A DNA stretch of 64,000 bases from an uncultured Collinsella sp. (lineage in GTDB: Bacteria; Actinomycetota; Coriobacteriia; Coriobacteriales; Coriobacteriaceae): NCBI GenBank assembly GCA_959019775.1, contig CAUEPS010000003.1, positions 80,606 through 144,605 on the forward strand. Direction: 5' to 3'. The position numbers and the translations under genes are program-made. Every line of letters begins with the position of its first letter. The first letter of the stretch is position 1. The notes below the pieces were generated by a model. That model was not told the DNA's origin, made no database searches, and saw nothing but the letters and a program-made list of their open reading frames with translations. Below are positions 1 to 8,973 of this stretch, piece after piece.

Positions 1-837
1 GCCGTCCCGACCTCCTCGGGTACCGGCTCCGAGTGCACGCCGTTCGCCATCATCACCGACAAGGAGACCGGCATCAAGTGGCCGCTCGCCGACTACGCGC
101 TGCTCCCCAACATGGCTATCGTCGACGCCGACAACTGCATGACCGCCCCGCGCGGCCTGACCGCTGCCTCCGGCATCGACGTCATGACCCACGCCATCGA
201 GTCCTACGTCTCCATCATGGCTTCCGACTACACCAAGGGCCTCTCCGAGCGCGCTGCCAAGCTCGTCTTCGAGAACCTGCCCTCCAGCTTCACGAACGGC
301 GCCAAGGACCCGCATGCCCGCGAGGAGATGCACAACGCCTCCTGCATGGCCGGTATGGCCTTCGCCAACGCCTTCCTGGGCCTCAACCACTCCATGGCCC
401 ACAAGCTCGGCGCTTTCCATCACCTGCCCCACGGCCTCGCAAACGCCGTCATCCTGACCCGCGTCATGCGCTACAACGCCGCCGAGGCTCCCGTCAAGAT
501 GGGTACCTTCTCCCAGTATCCTTACCCCAACGCGCTGCACAACTACGCCGAGATGGCCAAGTACTGCGGCATCGAGGGCAAGGACGACAAGGAGGTCTTC
601 GAGAACTTCATCACGAAGCTCGAGGAGCTCAAGGACTTCATCGGTGTCAAGAAGACCATCGCCGACTACGGTGTTGACGAGCAGTACTTCCTCGACACCC
701 TCGACGAGATGACCGAGCAGGCATTCAACGACCAGTGCACCGGCGCTAACCCGCGCTATCCGCTCATGAGCGAGATCAAGGAGCTCTACCTGGACGCCTA
801 CTACGGCCGTGAGCCTCAGGATTACGCCGTCTGCTAG
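1..837 (+). CDS. adhE: Aldehyde-alcohol dehydrogenase AdhE, C-terminal part (5' end outside window)
   Basis: The reading frame is open from base 1 to the TAG at 835-837 and gives about 278 residues. They match the Fe-dependent alcohol dehydrogenase half of bifunctional AdhE: it opens with the NAD/dinucleotide-loop motif SSGTGSE, then has the metal-binding pattern DVMTHAIESY and the HSMAHKLGAFHHLPHG histidine cluster. In the family this domain reduces acetaldehyde to ethanol with NADH, after the N-terminal aldehyde dehydrogenase half (not in the window) reduces acetyl-CoA. It serves fermentative redox balance in the cytoplasm, often as spirosome filaments. A stand-alone iron alcohol dehydrogenase cannot be fully excluded without the upstream sequence, but the wording of the motifs is AdhE-like. 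A hairpin follows the stop. Confidence 0.9.
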   Translation, partial: AVPTSSGTGSECTPFAIITDKETGIKWPLADYALLPNMAIVDADNCMTAPRGLTAASGIDVMTHAIESYVSIMASDYTKGLSERAAKLVFENLPSSFTNGAKDPHAREEMHNASCMAGMAFANAFLGLNHSMAHKLGAFHHLPHGLANAVILTRVMRYNAAEAPVKMGTFSQYPYPNALHNYAEMAKYCGIEGKDDKEVFENFITKLEELKDFIGVKKTIADYGVDEQYFLDTLDEMTEQAFNDQCTGANPRYPLMSEIKELYLDAYYGREPQDYAVC

Positions 838-854
838 TTCTAGCACGGTTTTTA

Positions 855-893
855 ACGGCGGGGGTGCACGGGTGTTTCACACACCCCCGCCGT
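855..893 (+). terminator. Hairpin terminator downstream of adhE
   Basis: A perfect 12-bp stem (855-866 with 882-893) encloses a 15-nt loop. The downstream tract is only weakly T-rich (CGCTTCT), so termination may be partial, or the hairpin may protect the adhE mRNA 3' end. It separates adhE from the kinase gene at 926. Confidence 0.65.
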
Positions 894-925
894 CGCTTCT
901 ATCGCATCGTTGAAAGGATGCAACC

Positions 926-1690
926 ATGCTGCTACCCGATTCCAAGACCGAGCTCGTCCGCCGTGGCAACAAGGTCGTTTACGACCTGGGCGACAAGATC
1001 GTCAAGGTCTTTAACGAGACCAAGCCTGTCTCCGACGTGTTCAACGAGGCTTTGAATCTTGCCCGCATCAATGAGTGCGGCATCCGCAGCCCCAAGGCTC
1101 TCGAGGTTTCCCAGCTCGAGAACGCCAACGGCTGGGCGCTCGTGACCGAGAAGGTTCCGGGCACCACCCTTGCCGAGAAGATGACTGCCGAGCCCCAGCG
1201 CTTCGGTGAGTACCTCGAGATGTTCGTCGACCTCCAGATCGAGATCCACGGCTACACCTCCCCGCTGCTCAACCGTCAGCGCGATAAGTTCGCCCGCATG
1301 ATCGACAGCCTTGATCAGCTCAATGCCACCACGCGCTACAACCTTCAGGAGCGTCTGGACGGCATGACCAAGGAGTTCAAGGTCTGCCACGGCGACTTCA
1401 ACCCCTCCAATGTCATCGTCGGTGACGACGGCCAGCTCTATGTGTGCGACTGGGCACACGCCACCCAGGGCTCCCCTGCTGCCGACGTTGCCACCACCTA
1501 CCTGCTCTTTGCCCTCAACAGCAAGGATCAGGCCGAGGCATACCTGGAGCTCTACTGCGACCGCGCCGACATGCCCATGCAGGTCGTGCGTCAGTGGACG
1601 AGCATCGTCGCCGCTTCCGAGCTCGCTCGTAAGCGCAACGTGAACGATGAGTTCCTGAAGAACTGGATCGACGTCGTCGATTATCAGTAA
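926..1690 (+). CDS. Aminoglycoside phosphotransferase (APH)-fold kinase, substrate unknown
   Basis: This 254-residue protein has the APH/choline-kinase catalytic core: CHGDFNPSNVIV at about residues 153-164 (Brenner motif with the catalytic Asp) and VCDWAHATQG at about 172-181, which holds the Mg-binding Asp in DFG position. The N-terminal lobe carries KIVKVFNE, a plausible ATP-lysine strand. Such kinases phosphorylate small molecules such as sugars, amino alcohols or antibiotics. Nothing here points to a real aminoglycoside resistance enzyme, and sequence alone does not give the substrate. The start at 926 follows GAAAGGA at a usable distance. The gene stands alone between two hairpins. Confidence 0.8.
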   Translation: MLLPDSKTELVRRGNKVVYDLGDKIVKVFNETKPVSDVFNEALNLARINECGIRSPKALEVSQLENANGWALVTEKVPGTTLAEKMTAEPQRFGEYLEMFVDLQIEIHGYTSPLLNRQRDKFARMIDSLDQLNATTRYNLQERLDGMTKEFKVCHGDFNPSNVIVGDDGQLYVCDWAHATQGSPAADVATTYLLFALNSKDQAEAYLELYCDRADMPMQVVRQWTSIVAASELARKRNVNDEFLKNWIDVVDYQ

Positions 1691-1722
1691 TATCTGAGCG
1701 ATTTATTTCGCATCGGAGGCAC

Positions 1723-1766
1723 AAAGGAAACCCCGCAGCTCGCATGGGCTGTGGGGTTTCCTTTTA
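1723..1766 (+). terminator. Intrinsic terminator after the APH-fold kinase gene
   Basis: A 17-bp stem with one G-U pair (1723-1739 with 1748-1764) and a short loop ends in TTTT. It lies just after the kinase stop codon. With the inverted terminator at 1790-1838 it closes the convergent pair of transcription units. Confidence 0.85.
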
Positions 1767-1789
1767 GCGATTGAGTACGTCGACAAGAT

Positions 1790-1838
1790 AAAAGGACGGC
1801 CCCGCATCTCCCCTATCTGGAGAAATGCGGGGCCGTCC
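1790..1838 (-). terminator. Intrinsic terminator of the pyrH...proS operon
   Basis: A 14-bp GC-rich stem (1794-1807 with 1825-1838) is followed on the minus strand by CCTTTTATCTT. It lies 30 bp beyond the proS stop codon, so it ends the minus-strand operon that begins at pyrH. Confidence 0.85.
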
Positions 1839-1868
1839 CGTATATCGAACTACAAGCGAAATCGCCGA

Positions 1869-3590
1869 TTAACGGCGTGCCGCCTTCACAAGCTCGGCGA
1901 CCTTGGCGACGACCTCGTCGATCGCCACGTCCTCGCGCTCACCCGTGGCACGGTCCTTGAGCTCGACGGTGCCGTTCTTGAGGCCACGCTTACCCAGAAC
2001 GACCTGATACGGGAAGCCCATAAGGTCGTTGTCGGCAAACTTAAAGCCGGGACGCTCGTCGCGGTCGTCGACGACGACCTCGATACCCTCGGCGCACAGG
2101 CCATCAACGATCTGCTCGCAGACGGTAGCGCACTCCTCCTTCTTGGGGTCGAGCGGAATCACAGCAACCTCGTACGGGGCAACGGAGACCGGCCAGACGA
2201 TGCCGTGCTCGTCGTTGTGCTGCTCCACGACGGCAGCGAGCGAGCGAGACACGCCAACGCCGTAGCAACCCATGATAAGCGGCTTATCCTTGCCGTCCTC
2301 GTCCATAAAGGTGGCACCCATGGCCTCGGAGTACTTGGTGCCCAGCTGGAAGACCTGGGAGACCTCAATACCGCGAGCAGCGGAAAGCGGCTTGCCGCAG
2401 TGCGGGCAGGGATCGCCGGCAACGACGGTAACCAGGTCGGCCCACTCGTCGACGGTAAAGTCACGCTCGGGGCAGGCACCGGTAAAGTGATAATCAACCT
2501 CGTTGGCACCGCAGGCCCACTGCTTGGACTCGCGCAGACTCTCGTCGCACACCAGACGGATGCCCTCGGGCAGGTTAACCGGTCCGATAAAGCCCTTGTG
2601 CAGACCGTAGGTCTGGAGCTCCTCGTCGGTCATCATGCGATAGCCCTTGCCAAAGACATGCTCGGCCTTGCAGTCGTTGAGCTCGTGGTCGCCCGGGACA
2701 ATGGCCACGACTGGCTTGCCCTCGGAGTCGATCAACGCCAGCGACTTGCGAGTGCCGTTCTCGGGGAAGCCGAAGAACTTGGCAACGGCCTCGATGGTGC
2801 CCATACCCGGAATCTCGACCTTGGTGAGCGTGCCATCGCCGGGGCCCTCGGTCACAACGACCTTGGTGCTTGCAGCCTCGTCATCGGCAGCAAAGCCGCA
2901 ATCGTCGCAGTAGACGAGCGAAGCCTCGCCGGCGTCGGCCAGAGCCATGTACTCGACGGAGGTGTCGCCGCCGATTTCGCCGGAGTCGGCGACAACGGGC
3001 AGAGCCTTGATGTAGCAGCGCTCGCAGATGTTGGCGTAGGCCTGCTTCATCTTGTCGTACTCCTCCTGCAGGCTCTCCTGCGTGGCAGAGAAGCTGTAGG
3101 CGTCCTTCATGATGAACTCACGGCCGCGCATCAGGCCAAAGCGGGGACGGAACTCATCGCGGAACTTGTCCTGAATGTGGTACAGGTTGACGGGCAGCTG
3201 CTTATAGGAGCGCAGCTCGTTGCGCACCAGGGCCGTGACGGTCTCCTCGTGCGTGGGGCCCAGCACAAACTCGCGACCATGACGGTCGTCAAAGCGCACG
3301 AGCTCCTTACCATAGGCATCGATGCGGCCGGACTCACGCCACAGCTCGGCATCGACCATAATGGGCATCATGAGCTCCTGGGCGCCGGCGGCATCCATCT
3401 CGTCGCGCACGATGTTCTCGATCTTGCGAATCGAGCGCCAAGCGAGCGGCAGATAGGAATAGAGACCGGCGGCCTCCTTGCGGATCATACCGGCACGAAG
3501 CAGCAGACGATGGCTTGCAAGCTCGGCGTCGGCCGGATCCTCTTTAAGCGTCGGCGCATAGAGCTTAGACATATACATTGCTCGAGTCAT
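1869..3590 (-). CDS. proS: Prolyl-tRNA synthetase, bacterial type
   Basis: ProS attaches proline to tRNA-Pro in the cytoplasm. The 573-residue length fits the bacterial (ProRS-B) form. Class II motif 1 lies at about residues 32-77, motif 2 (FRDEFRPRFGLMRGREF) at about 142-160, then an inserted editing (INS) domain at about 225-385, motif 3 (GCYGVGVSRSLAAV) near 440, and the anticodon-binding domain after about 475. The ATG at 3590 is chosen because GAGGAG lies 6 bases upstream within the last codons of ispG; internal ATGs 4 and 6 codons later lack this. It is the last gene of the pyrH operon and is followed by a strong terminator. Confidence 0.97.
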   Translation of the reverse strand: MTRAMYMSKLYAPTLKEDPADAELASHRLLLRAGMIRKEAAGLYSYLPLAWRSIRKIENIVRDEMDAAGAQELMMPIMVDAELWRESGRIDAYGKELVRFDDRHGREFVLGPTHEETVTALVRNELRSYKQLPVNLYHIQDKFRDEFRPRFGLMRGREFIMKDAYSFSATQESLQEEYDKMKQAYANICERCYIKALPVVADSGEIGGDTSVEYMALADAGEASLVYCDDCGFAADDEAASTKVVVTEGPGDGTLTKVEIPGMGTIEAVAKFFGFPENGTRKSLALIDSEGKPVVAIVPGDHELNDCKAEHVFGKGYRMMTDEELQTYGLHKGFIGPVNLPEGIRLVCDESLRESKQWACGANEVDYHFTGACPERDFTVDEWADLVTVVAGDPCPHCGKPLSAARGIEVSQVFQLGTKYSEAMGATFMDEDGKDKPLIMGCYGVGVSRSLAAVVEQHNDEHGIVWPVSVAPYEVAVIPLDPKKEECATVCEQIVDGLCAEGIEVVVDDRDERPGFKFADNDLMGFPYQVVLGKRGLKNGTVELKDRATGEREDVAIDEVVAKVAELVKAARR

Positions 3591-4673
3591 TTATTTCTCC
3601 TCAATAAGCTTGTCGACCTCGGCCATAAGCGCGTCGACAATTTGATCCTCAGCTACTTTACCAATGATCTGGCCATGCGAAAAGAGCAGGGCCTGACCAC
3701 GTCCGCAAGCAACGCCCAGGTCGGCATCAGAAGCCTCACCGGGGCCATTAACGGCACATCCCATGACGGCAATCGAAAGTGGCGCGGCATAGTTCTTAAG
3801 CCGCTCGGTTACTTCCTCGGCGATAGGAATCAGGTTAACCTGGCAGCGGGCGCACGTGGGGCACGAGACAATCTCGGGACCACGGCGACGCAGGCCCAGC
3901 GACTGCAAAATTCCCCAGGCAACCGGCGGCTCCTCAACCGGATCGGCCGTGAGCGAGACGCGCATGGTGTCACCGATACCCTCAGACAGCAGGATACCAA
4001 GGCCCACCGAGCTCTTGATGGTGCCCTGCAGCTTGGTTCCGGCCTCCGTCACGCCCAGGTGAAGCGGAACGTGGGGAATCTCGCGCGACAGGGCTCGATA
4101 GGTATCGAGCGTCGTTTGCACGCTATGGGCCTTGGCCGAAAGCACAATGTTCGTAAAGCCGCGGTCTTCAAAATGCTTAACGAAACGCTCGCTCGACATC
4201 ACGAGCTTTTCGGGCTGCGTAAGGTCGTCGCGCTCGGCGATATCCTGCTCAAGCGAACCGGCATTGACGCCGATACGAATCGCACAGCCAGCGGCACCCG
4301 CAGCATCGATCACCGCGTCAACCTTGGCCCAATCGCCGATATTGCCGGGATTGATGCGCAGCTTGGCAGCACCGGCCTCAACGGCACCAATGGCGAGCTT
4401 ATGGTTAAAGTGGATATCGGCGACAATCGGCACCGGAGACTCGGCGCAGATGGTGCGGAAACCCTCAAGCGCAGCCTCGGTGGGCACGCTCACGCGCACG
4501 ATATCGCAGCCAGCCTGCGCCAAAGCACGCACTTGCGCAAGCGTTGCCTGGGCATCAGCGGTATCGGTGCAGGTCATGGATTGGACCACCACCGGCGCAC
4601 CGCCACCGATCTGCACGCCGCCCACATGCACGGGGCGCGTCAGCTCGCGAGGCAAAGGATGGGATAAAGACAA
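3591..4673 (-). CDS. ispG: 4-hydroxy-3-methylbut-2-enyl diphosphate synthase (flavodoxin)
   Basis: IspG (GcpE) is a [4Fe-4S] enzyme of the MEP isoprenoid pathway and converts MEcPP to HMBPP. The N-terminal TIM-barrel begins around VHVGGVQIGGGAPVVVQSM. The cluster cysteines are visible in SCPTCARC and in VMGCAVNGPGEA near the C-terminus. I take a TTG start at 4673 (about 360 residues, normal for the family). It follows AGGGGAG by 8 bases just after the rseP stop, while the longer ATG-initiated frame (to 4760) would overlap rseP by 74 bases with an unrelated leader. A GTG at 4682 is the alternative. It shares an operon with dxr, the second committed MEP gene here. Confidence 0.95.
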   Translation of the reverse strand: MSLSHPLPRELTRPVHVGGVQIGGGAPVVVQSMTCTDTADAQATLAQVRALAQAGCDIVRVSVPTEAALEGFRTICAESPVPIVADIHFNHKLAIGAVEAGAAKLRINPGNIGDWAKVDAVIDAAGAAGCAIRIGVNAGSLEQDIAERDDLTQPEKLVMSSERFVKHFEDRGFTNIVLSAKAHSVQTTLDTYRALSREIPHVPLHLGVTEAGTKLQGTIKSSVGLGILLSEGIGDTMRVSLTADPVEEPPVAWGILQSLGLRRRGPEIVSCPTCARCQVNLIPIAEEVTERLKNYAAPLSIAVMGCAVNGPGEASDADLGVACGRGQALLFSHGQIIGKVAEDQIVDALMAEVDKLIEEK

Positions 4674-4686
4674 TCCAAACACTCCC

Positions 4687-6048
4687 CTACAGAATAAATC
4701 GAAGGATGTCGGAACGAAGCATATAGACAAACAGCAGCGCAAAAAGCGCGATGCCCACATAGCTCACGATCGACTGGACCTTGAGCGGAAGCTCGCGGCC
4801 AGCAATCTTTTGAATGATCTCGATGACCAGCTTGCCGCCATCGAGCGGTGGGATAGGCAGCAGGTTCATAAAGCCAAGCGAGAACGAAATGAGGGCGGCA
4901 AACGAAAGGAACGTTGCAGGGCCAGCGGCAGCAGCCTGTGAGGACATAACGCTAATACCCACGATCGATGAGGACTGATCGAGAATCTCCATCGTATGCT
5001 GCGGCTGGAGCAGGCGCATCACACCCTCCGCTGTCTGCACGACATAGGAGAACGACAGGCGAGCCGACGTGATGGGGTCTAAACGGACCACCTGCGTAGA
5101 GGCATACACACCGAGGCGCTCGTCCTCTTTGAGCGCAACCGTGGTCGTATGCTGTTTACCGTCACGCTCGTACTCAATGGCGATATCGTCCTTACCGGCA
5201 GCCTTGCCGATGGCATCGTATACGTCCATCCAAGTAGAGCACGATACTCCGTCGACCGAAAGGATTGCGTCGCCGCCCTCGATTCCCGCCGCTGCGGCAA
5301 CCGAGCCTTCGTCAACCTGGCCGATCACATTGGTATCCACCGGCACCGTGACACCTGCGATGGAATAGATGCTCATAAGGAGCAAAAAGCCCGTCAGGAT
5401 ATTGACGATAATGCCCGCAAGCAGCATAAAGGCACGCTTGACAAAGCCCTGACCCAAATAGGTGTGCGAGCGCTCGCGTGCAAGGAATTCGGACTCGCCG
5501 CACGGCAGTTCCCATACATCGCCCTCGGCAGTCGCGTGCTCACGATCGAACCGACGGCCGTCAAAGGTGGTATAACCCGCCGCATCACGCGGCAGGGTCT
5601 GGTACTTGGTGGGATAGTAACTGGGCGAAGGCTTTTCCCCTTCTTCATACCAGGGAGCGATGGAGCCCCAGCCCAACAGCAAAGCACAGGCCTCGAGGAC
5701 ATCCTCCTCGGACAGCCCGAGCTCGACGGCAAGATCGGCCACCGTCACCCGGCCGTGGCGATAGATGGCAGCAAGCACGCGGTCGGCACACGAGACGTCG
5801 GTCGGATCCATGCCACAAATGGCCGCATAGCCACCCAGCAGCAGCGGCGTCACGCCAAACTTGGTGCCGGTACGACGCGACGCGTGGTGGATATCAAAAC
5901 GACACGGCAGGCCCAAAAAGAACTCAGTCACGCGGACACCGCAGGCACGCGCCGCCAAAAAGTGGCCGCCCTCGTGCAAAAACACGAGGACGGAAAGCAT
6001 CAGCAGGCCCCAAAAGACCGATGAGAGAACGCTCAGAACAGTATCCAT
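4687..6048 (-). CDS. rseP: Site-2 protease, RseP/MmpA family, with an extra winged-helix-like insert
   Basis: This intramembrane zinc metalloprotease (M50B) cleaves membrane-bound regulators or signal-peptide remnants in the family. The zinc motif HEGGH lies in the first transmembrane helix (about residue 24), one PDZ domain at about 245-310 (GQVDEGSVAAAAGIEGGDAILSVDG), and the C-terminal metal-ligand motif NLLPIPPLDGGK near 405. Unusually, about 105 residues (roughly 80-185) are inserted between the GGY strand and the second membrane segment. They include an HTH-like stretch (VADLAVELGLSEEDVLEAC). Start choice is uncertain: the ATG at 6048 lacks a close Shine-Dalgarno, and an in-frame TTG at 6063 sits directly against AAGGA. 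Confidence 0.92.
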   Translation of the reverse strand: MDTVLSVLSSVFWGLLMLSVLVFLHEGGHFLAARACGVRVTEFFLGLPCRFDIHHASRRTGTKFGVTPLLLGGYAAICGMDPTDVSCADRVLAAIYRHGRVTVADLAVELGLSEEDVLEACALLLGWGSIAPWYEEGEKPSPSYYPTKYQTLPRDAAGYTTFDGRRFDREHATAEGDVWELPCGESEFLARERSHTYLGQGFVKRAFMLLAGIIVNILTGFLLLMSIYSIAGVTVPVDTNVIGQVDEGSVAAAAGIEGGDAILSVDGVSCSTWMDVYDAIGKAAGKDDIAIEYERDGKQHTTTVALKEDERLGVYASTQVVRLDPITSARLSFSYVVQTAEGVMRLLQPQHTMEILDQSSSIVGISVMSSQAAAAGPATFLSFAALISFSLGFMNLLPIPPLDGGKLVIEIIQKIAGRELPLKVQSIVSYVGIALFALLFVYMLRSDILRFIL

Positions 6049-6073
6049 AAAACGAAAAAGCAATCCTTATGGG

Positions 6074-7261
6074 TTAAGAACGGGTTGCGGCGAGCACCTG
6101 CGCGGCCTTTTCACGCGCCCACGCATCGATTTCGCGAAGCTGATCAAACGAATCGACCGTCTGCGCATCGTGAGCATCCATGCAGGATTCCACAATGCGG
6201 TCGATATCGGTAAAACTGCAGCCATCATGCAGGAAGGCATCGACGGCGACCTCGTTGGCGGCATTGAGCACGCACGGCATGGTGCCGCCCGTCTTGCCGG
6301 CACGTTCGGCCAGCGCAAGGCAGCGAAAGGTATCCATATCGGCCGCGTCAAAGGTAAGCTGCCCCAACTCGCGGAAATCAATACGCGGAGCCGGCGTATC
6401 CCAACGCTCGGGATACGAGAAGGCAAACTGGATGGGAATGCGCATGTCGGAGGCACCGAGATGCGCCATCACAGAGCCGTCGGCAAACTCGACCATGGAG
6501 TGAATCTTAGACTGGCGCTGCACGACCACGTTAATGAAATCGAGATCGCAGCCAAACAGATGCATGGCCTCGATACGCTCCAGACCTTTGTTCATGAGGG
6601 TGGCGGAGTCAATCGTGATCTTGGCACCCATAGCCCACGTAGGATGCGCCAGGGCATCGGCGCGCGTCACGCGATCGAGCTCGCCACGCGTGCGGCCAAA
6701 GAACGGGCCGCCCGAGCAGGTAAGCCAAATGCAGTGAGCCTCGCGCGGATTCTCGCCCAGATAGCACTGGTAGATGGCAGAATGCTCGGAGTCGACCGGG
6801 ATAAGCTGACCCGGCTGCGCCAACGGCATAAGCAGATCGCCACCGACAACGAGCGACTCCTTGTTAGCCAGGGCAAGACGCTTGTTCGAGGTCAGGGCAG
6901 CATGGCTCGCCTCGAGACCGGCAGCGCCCACGATGGCCACGAGCACGCAATCGACATCATCGCGGCGTGCAAGCTCGCACACGGCCTGCGCGCCAACGCC
7001 GAGCTCCGTGCCCTCGGGCAGTTCCTGCAGGACGGCGTCGGCGCCATGGGAGACGTCCGCCACGGCAACCGCCGGAACCGAGAACTCACGGGCAGCGGCA
7101 ACGAGCTCGGAGGTGCTGGAGTTTACGGACAGTGCCGTCACCTGCAGGCGATCGGCATGCTGGCGGCACACGTCAAGCGCCTGAGTGCCGATAGAACCCG
7201 TACAGCCCAGAACGGCAACACGAAGACGCCCGTCGGGACCGTAGGTGGTCTGATAAGCCAT
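6074..7261 (-). CDS. dxr: 1-deoxy-D-xylulose-5-phosphate reductoisomerase
   Basis: Dxr converts DXP to MEP with NADPH, the first committed step of the MEP isoprenoid pathway. Visible features are the NADPH loop GCTGSIGTQALD at about 18-29, LANKESLVVGG near 120, and the substrate/metal site PVDSEHSAIYQCL near 150. The 395-residue length is typical. The ATG at 7261 overlaps the cdsA stop (TAATG), which indicates translational coupling; the longer upstream frame (to 7450) is a shadow of cdsA. Confidence 0.97.
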   Translation of the reverse strand: MAYQTTYGPDGRLRVAVLGCTGSIGTQALDVCRQHADRLQVTALSVNSSTSELVAAAREFSVPAVAVADVSHGADAVLQELPEGTELGVGAQAVCELARRDDVDCVLVAIVGAAGLEASHAALTSNKRLALANKESLVVGGDLLMPLAQPGQLIPVDSEHSAIYQCYLGENPREAHCIWLTCSGGPFFGRTRGELDRVTRADALAHPTWAMGAKITIDSATLMNKGLERIEAMHLFGCDLDFINVVVQRQSKIHSMVEFADGSVMAHLGASDMRIPIQFAFSYPERWDTPAPRIDFRELGQLTFDAADMDTFRCLALAERAGKTGGTMPCVLNAANEVAVDAFLHDGCSFTDIDRIVESCMDAHDAQTVDSFDQLREIDAWAREKAAQVLAATRS

Positions 7262-8175
7262 TACAGCACGCCTCCGATCATCAGCAGCAGCTGCGCGGTA
7301 ATGCAGCCAAAGATGAGCGAATCGCTGCGGTCGAGCATGCCGCCGTGGCCCGGGATGAGATTGCCGGAATCTTTGACGCCCACGCCGCGCTTGATACGCG
7401 ACTCGATGAGGTCGCCGATAACGCCCAGGATGGAGACGACCACGCCGCACAGCAGTGCATAGGGCAGGCTCAGCTTATAGAAGTGCGTTGCCCACAGGAT
7501 GAGCCAGATCAAGACAGAGCCCAAGATGCCGCCGACAAAGCCTTCCCAGCTCTTTTTGGGAGAGATCTTGGGAACCATCTTATGCTTGCCGATGCGGCTG
7601 CCCACGATGTAGGCAAACGAGTCGGAGACCCAAAGGGACGCGCAAACGCCCACCGAAAGCAGGGCGCCGGCAAAACCGGGCACGGCATCGCGCAGCAGCA
7701 CGATAGCCGACAGCATAAAGCCAGTGTAGATAGGGCCCATGAGCGTCACGGCAACGTCAGAGATGCGAGTGCGCGGAGACCAGACATACCAGATACCAAC
7801 CGCAAGCATCAAAGCGAACAGCAGGGCGTTCAACAGCAGCGAATCGCCCAGTGCCGAGAGCGGAAAGAGCACGGCGGCAGCAATACCAAGGCGCTCGTTG
7901 GCAACCTTGCCGTCGAGCCTCGTCATGCGGAAGAACTCATAGCAGCACAGACCGCTCATGACGGAAACGAAGATCGCCGTGGGCACAATACCCAAAACCA
8001 GGCACAGGATAAATACAACGGCATAGACGATACCGGCGGCAGCGCGGGTGATAAAGCCCGCCAGCCATGAACCGGAGCTGCCCTTCGCTGCGGGCGCCCC
8101 TGCAGGGGCAGCCTTACGCGCGGGCGTCGCGGAAGTAGGCGCCTTGGGAGCGGATGCCTTGGGACGTTCGGACAC
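7261..8175 (-). CDS. cdsA: Phosphatidate cytidylyltransferase
   Basis: CdsA makes CDP-diacylglycerol from phosphatidic acid and CTP in the membrane, feeding phospholipid synthesis. After about 35 Ala/Pro/Lys-rich cytoplasmic residues come about eight hydrophobic segments. The family signature region near the C-terminus is clear (GDLIESRIKRGVGVKDSGN, then IPGHGGMLDRSDS with its conserved Asp). It begins with GTG at 8175, 8 bases after GAGGAGG, and ends in a TAATG overlap with dxr. The low-complexity N-terminal extension is longer than in most homologues. Confidence 0.95.
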   Translation of the reverse strand: MSERPKASAPKAPTSATPARKAAPAGAPAAKGSSGSWLAGFITRAAAGIVYAVVFILCLVLGIVPTAIFVSVMSGLCCYEFFRMTRLDGKVANERLGIAAAVLFPLSALGDSLLLNALLFALMLAVGIWYVWSPRTRISDVAVTLMGPIYTGFMLSAIVLLRDAVPGFAGALLSVGVCASLWVSDSFAYIVGSRIGKHKMVPKISPKKSWEGFVGGILGSVLIWLILWATHFYKLSLPYALLCGVVVSILGVIGDLIESRIKRGVGVKDSGNLIPGHGGMLDRSDSLIFGCITAQLLLMIGGVL

Positions 8176-8177
8176 GA

Positions 8178-8972
8178 TTAAGCCTCCTCGGTCTTGCTCA
8201 GTCCACCAAACCTACGGTCGCGACCCTGGTAGGCCAAAATGGCGTCGACAAGGCCCCAGCGGTCAAAGTCGGGCCAATAGGTATCGGTGACATAGAACTC
8301 GGAATAGGCAACCTGCCACAGCAGATAGTTCGAAAGACGAAGCTCGCCGGAGGTGCGAATCACAAGCTCCGGATCGGGAAGACCGGCGGTGTACAGGTGC
8401 GAAGCCACCATATTGTCGTCAACCGCGGCGGGATCGATCTTGCCGGCGGCCGCATCAAGCGCGATCTGGCGGACAGCGCGGGTGATCTCAGCACGGGCAC
8501 CGTAGTTAACGGCCAGCGCCAGCGTCATACCGGTATGGTCAGCGCACTCGGCAAGGCCGCGCTCAAAGACGTCGCGGGTCTTCTTGGGCAGCGCAGAAAT
8601 ATCGCCCAAAAAGACAACGCGAACATTCTCGCGCTTAAGCAGCGGTAGCTCATCGATAAACGTCTTGGCAAACAGGTGCATCAGAACGTTGACTTCGTGC
8701 TGCGGGCGATTCCAGTTTTCGGTTGAAAATGCATAGGCCGAAAGCACGTCGACGCCCAGGCGCACGCAGGCGGTAATGATCTCGCGCAGCGAGACGATGC
8801 CGGCCTTGTGGCCTTCGGTGCGGACAAGACCGCGAGCCGTGGCCCAACGGCCGTTGCCGTCCATGATGCACGAAATATGGTGCGGGATGTTATTGAGGTC
8901 AAGGTCGGAAAAACCGACGCCCGCAGGGGCGTCGGCAAAGTACTCGACCAGTTTATGCTCGTCGTATTGCAC
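8178..8972 (-). CDS. uppS: Isoprenyl transferase (undecaprenyl diphosphate synthase)
   Basis: This cis-prenyltransferase elongates farnesyl diphosphate with IPP to the C55 carrier used for peptidoglycan and glycan export. It shows the signature IMDGNGRWATARG (catalytic Asp at about residue 38), the HKAG motif, and AYAFSTENWNRP. The C-terminal motif VIRTSGELRLSNYLLWQ...EFYVTDTYWPDF completes the fold. A GTG start at 8972 follows GGAG by 7 bases, directly after the frr stop. It is flanked by cdsA and by the MEP genes that supply its substrates. Confidence 0.96.
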   Translation of the reverse strand: MQYDEHKLVEYFADAPAGVGFSDLDLNNIPHHISCIMDGNGRWATARGLVRTEGHKAGIVSLREIITACVRLGVDVLSAYAFSTENWNRPQHEVNVLMHLFAKTFIDELPLLKRENVRVVFLGDISALPKKTRDVFERGLAECADHTGMTLALAVNYGARAEITRAVRQIALDAAAGKIDPAAVDDNMVASHLYTAGLPDPELVIRTSGELRLSNYLLWQVAYSEFYVTDTYWPDFDRWGLVDAILAYQGRDRRFGGLSKTEEA

Positions 8973-8973
8973 C

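Noticed and set aside
926..1690. Aminoglycoside resistance gene
   Set aside because: The APH fold is shared by many small-molecule kinases; no resistance-type subfamily motif or mobile context is seen, so only the fold is claimed.
2205..4667. 820-codon plus-strand open frame opposite proS and ispG
   Set aside because: It is antisense to two clear genes and reads as an Ala/Gly/His/Leu-rich shadow with no family motif; long antisense frames are expected at this GC content.
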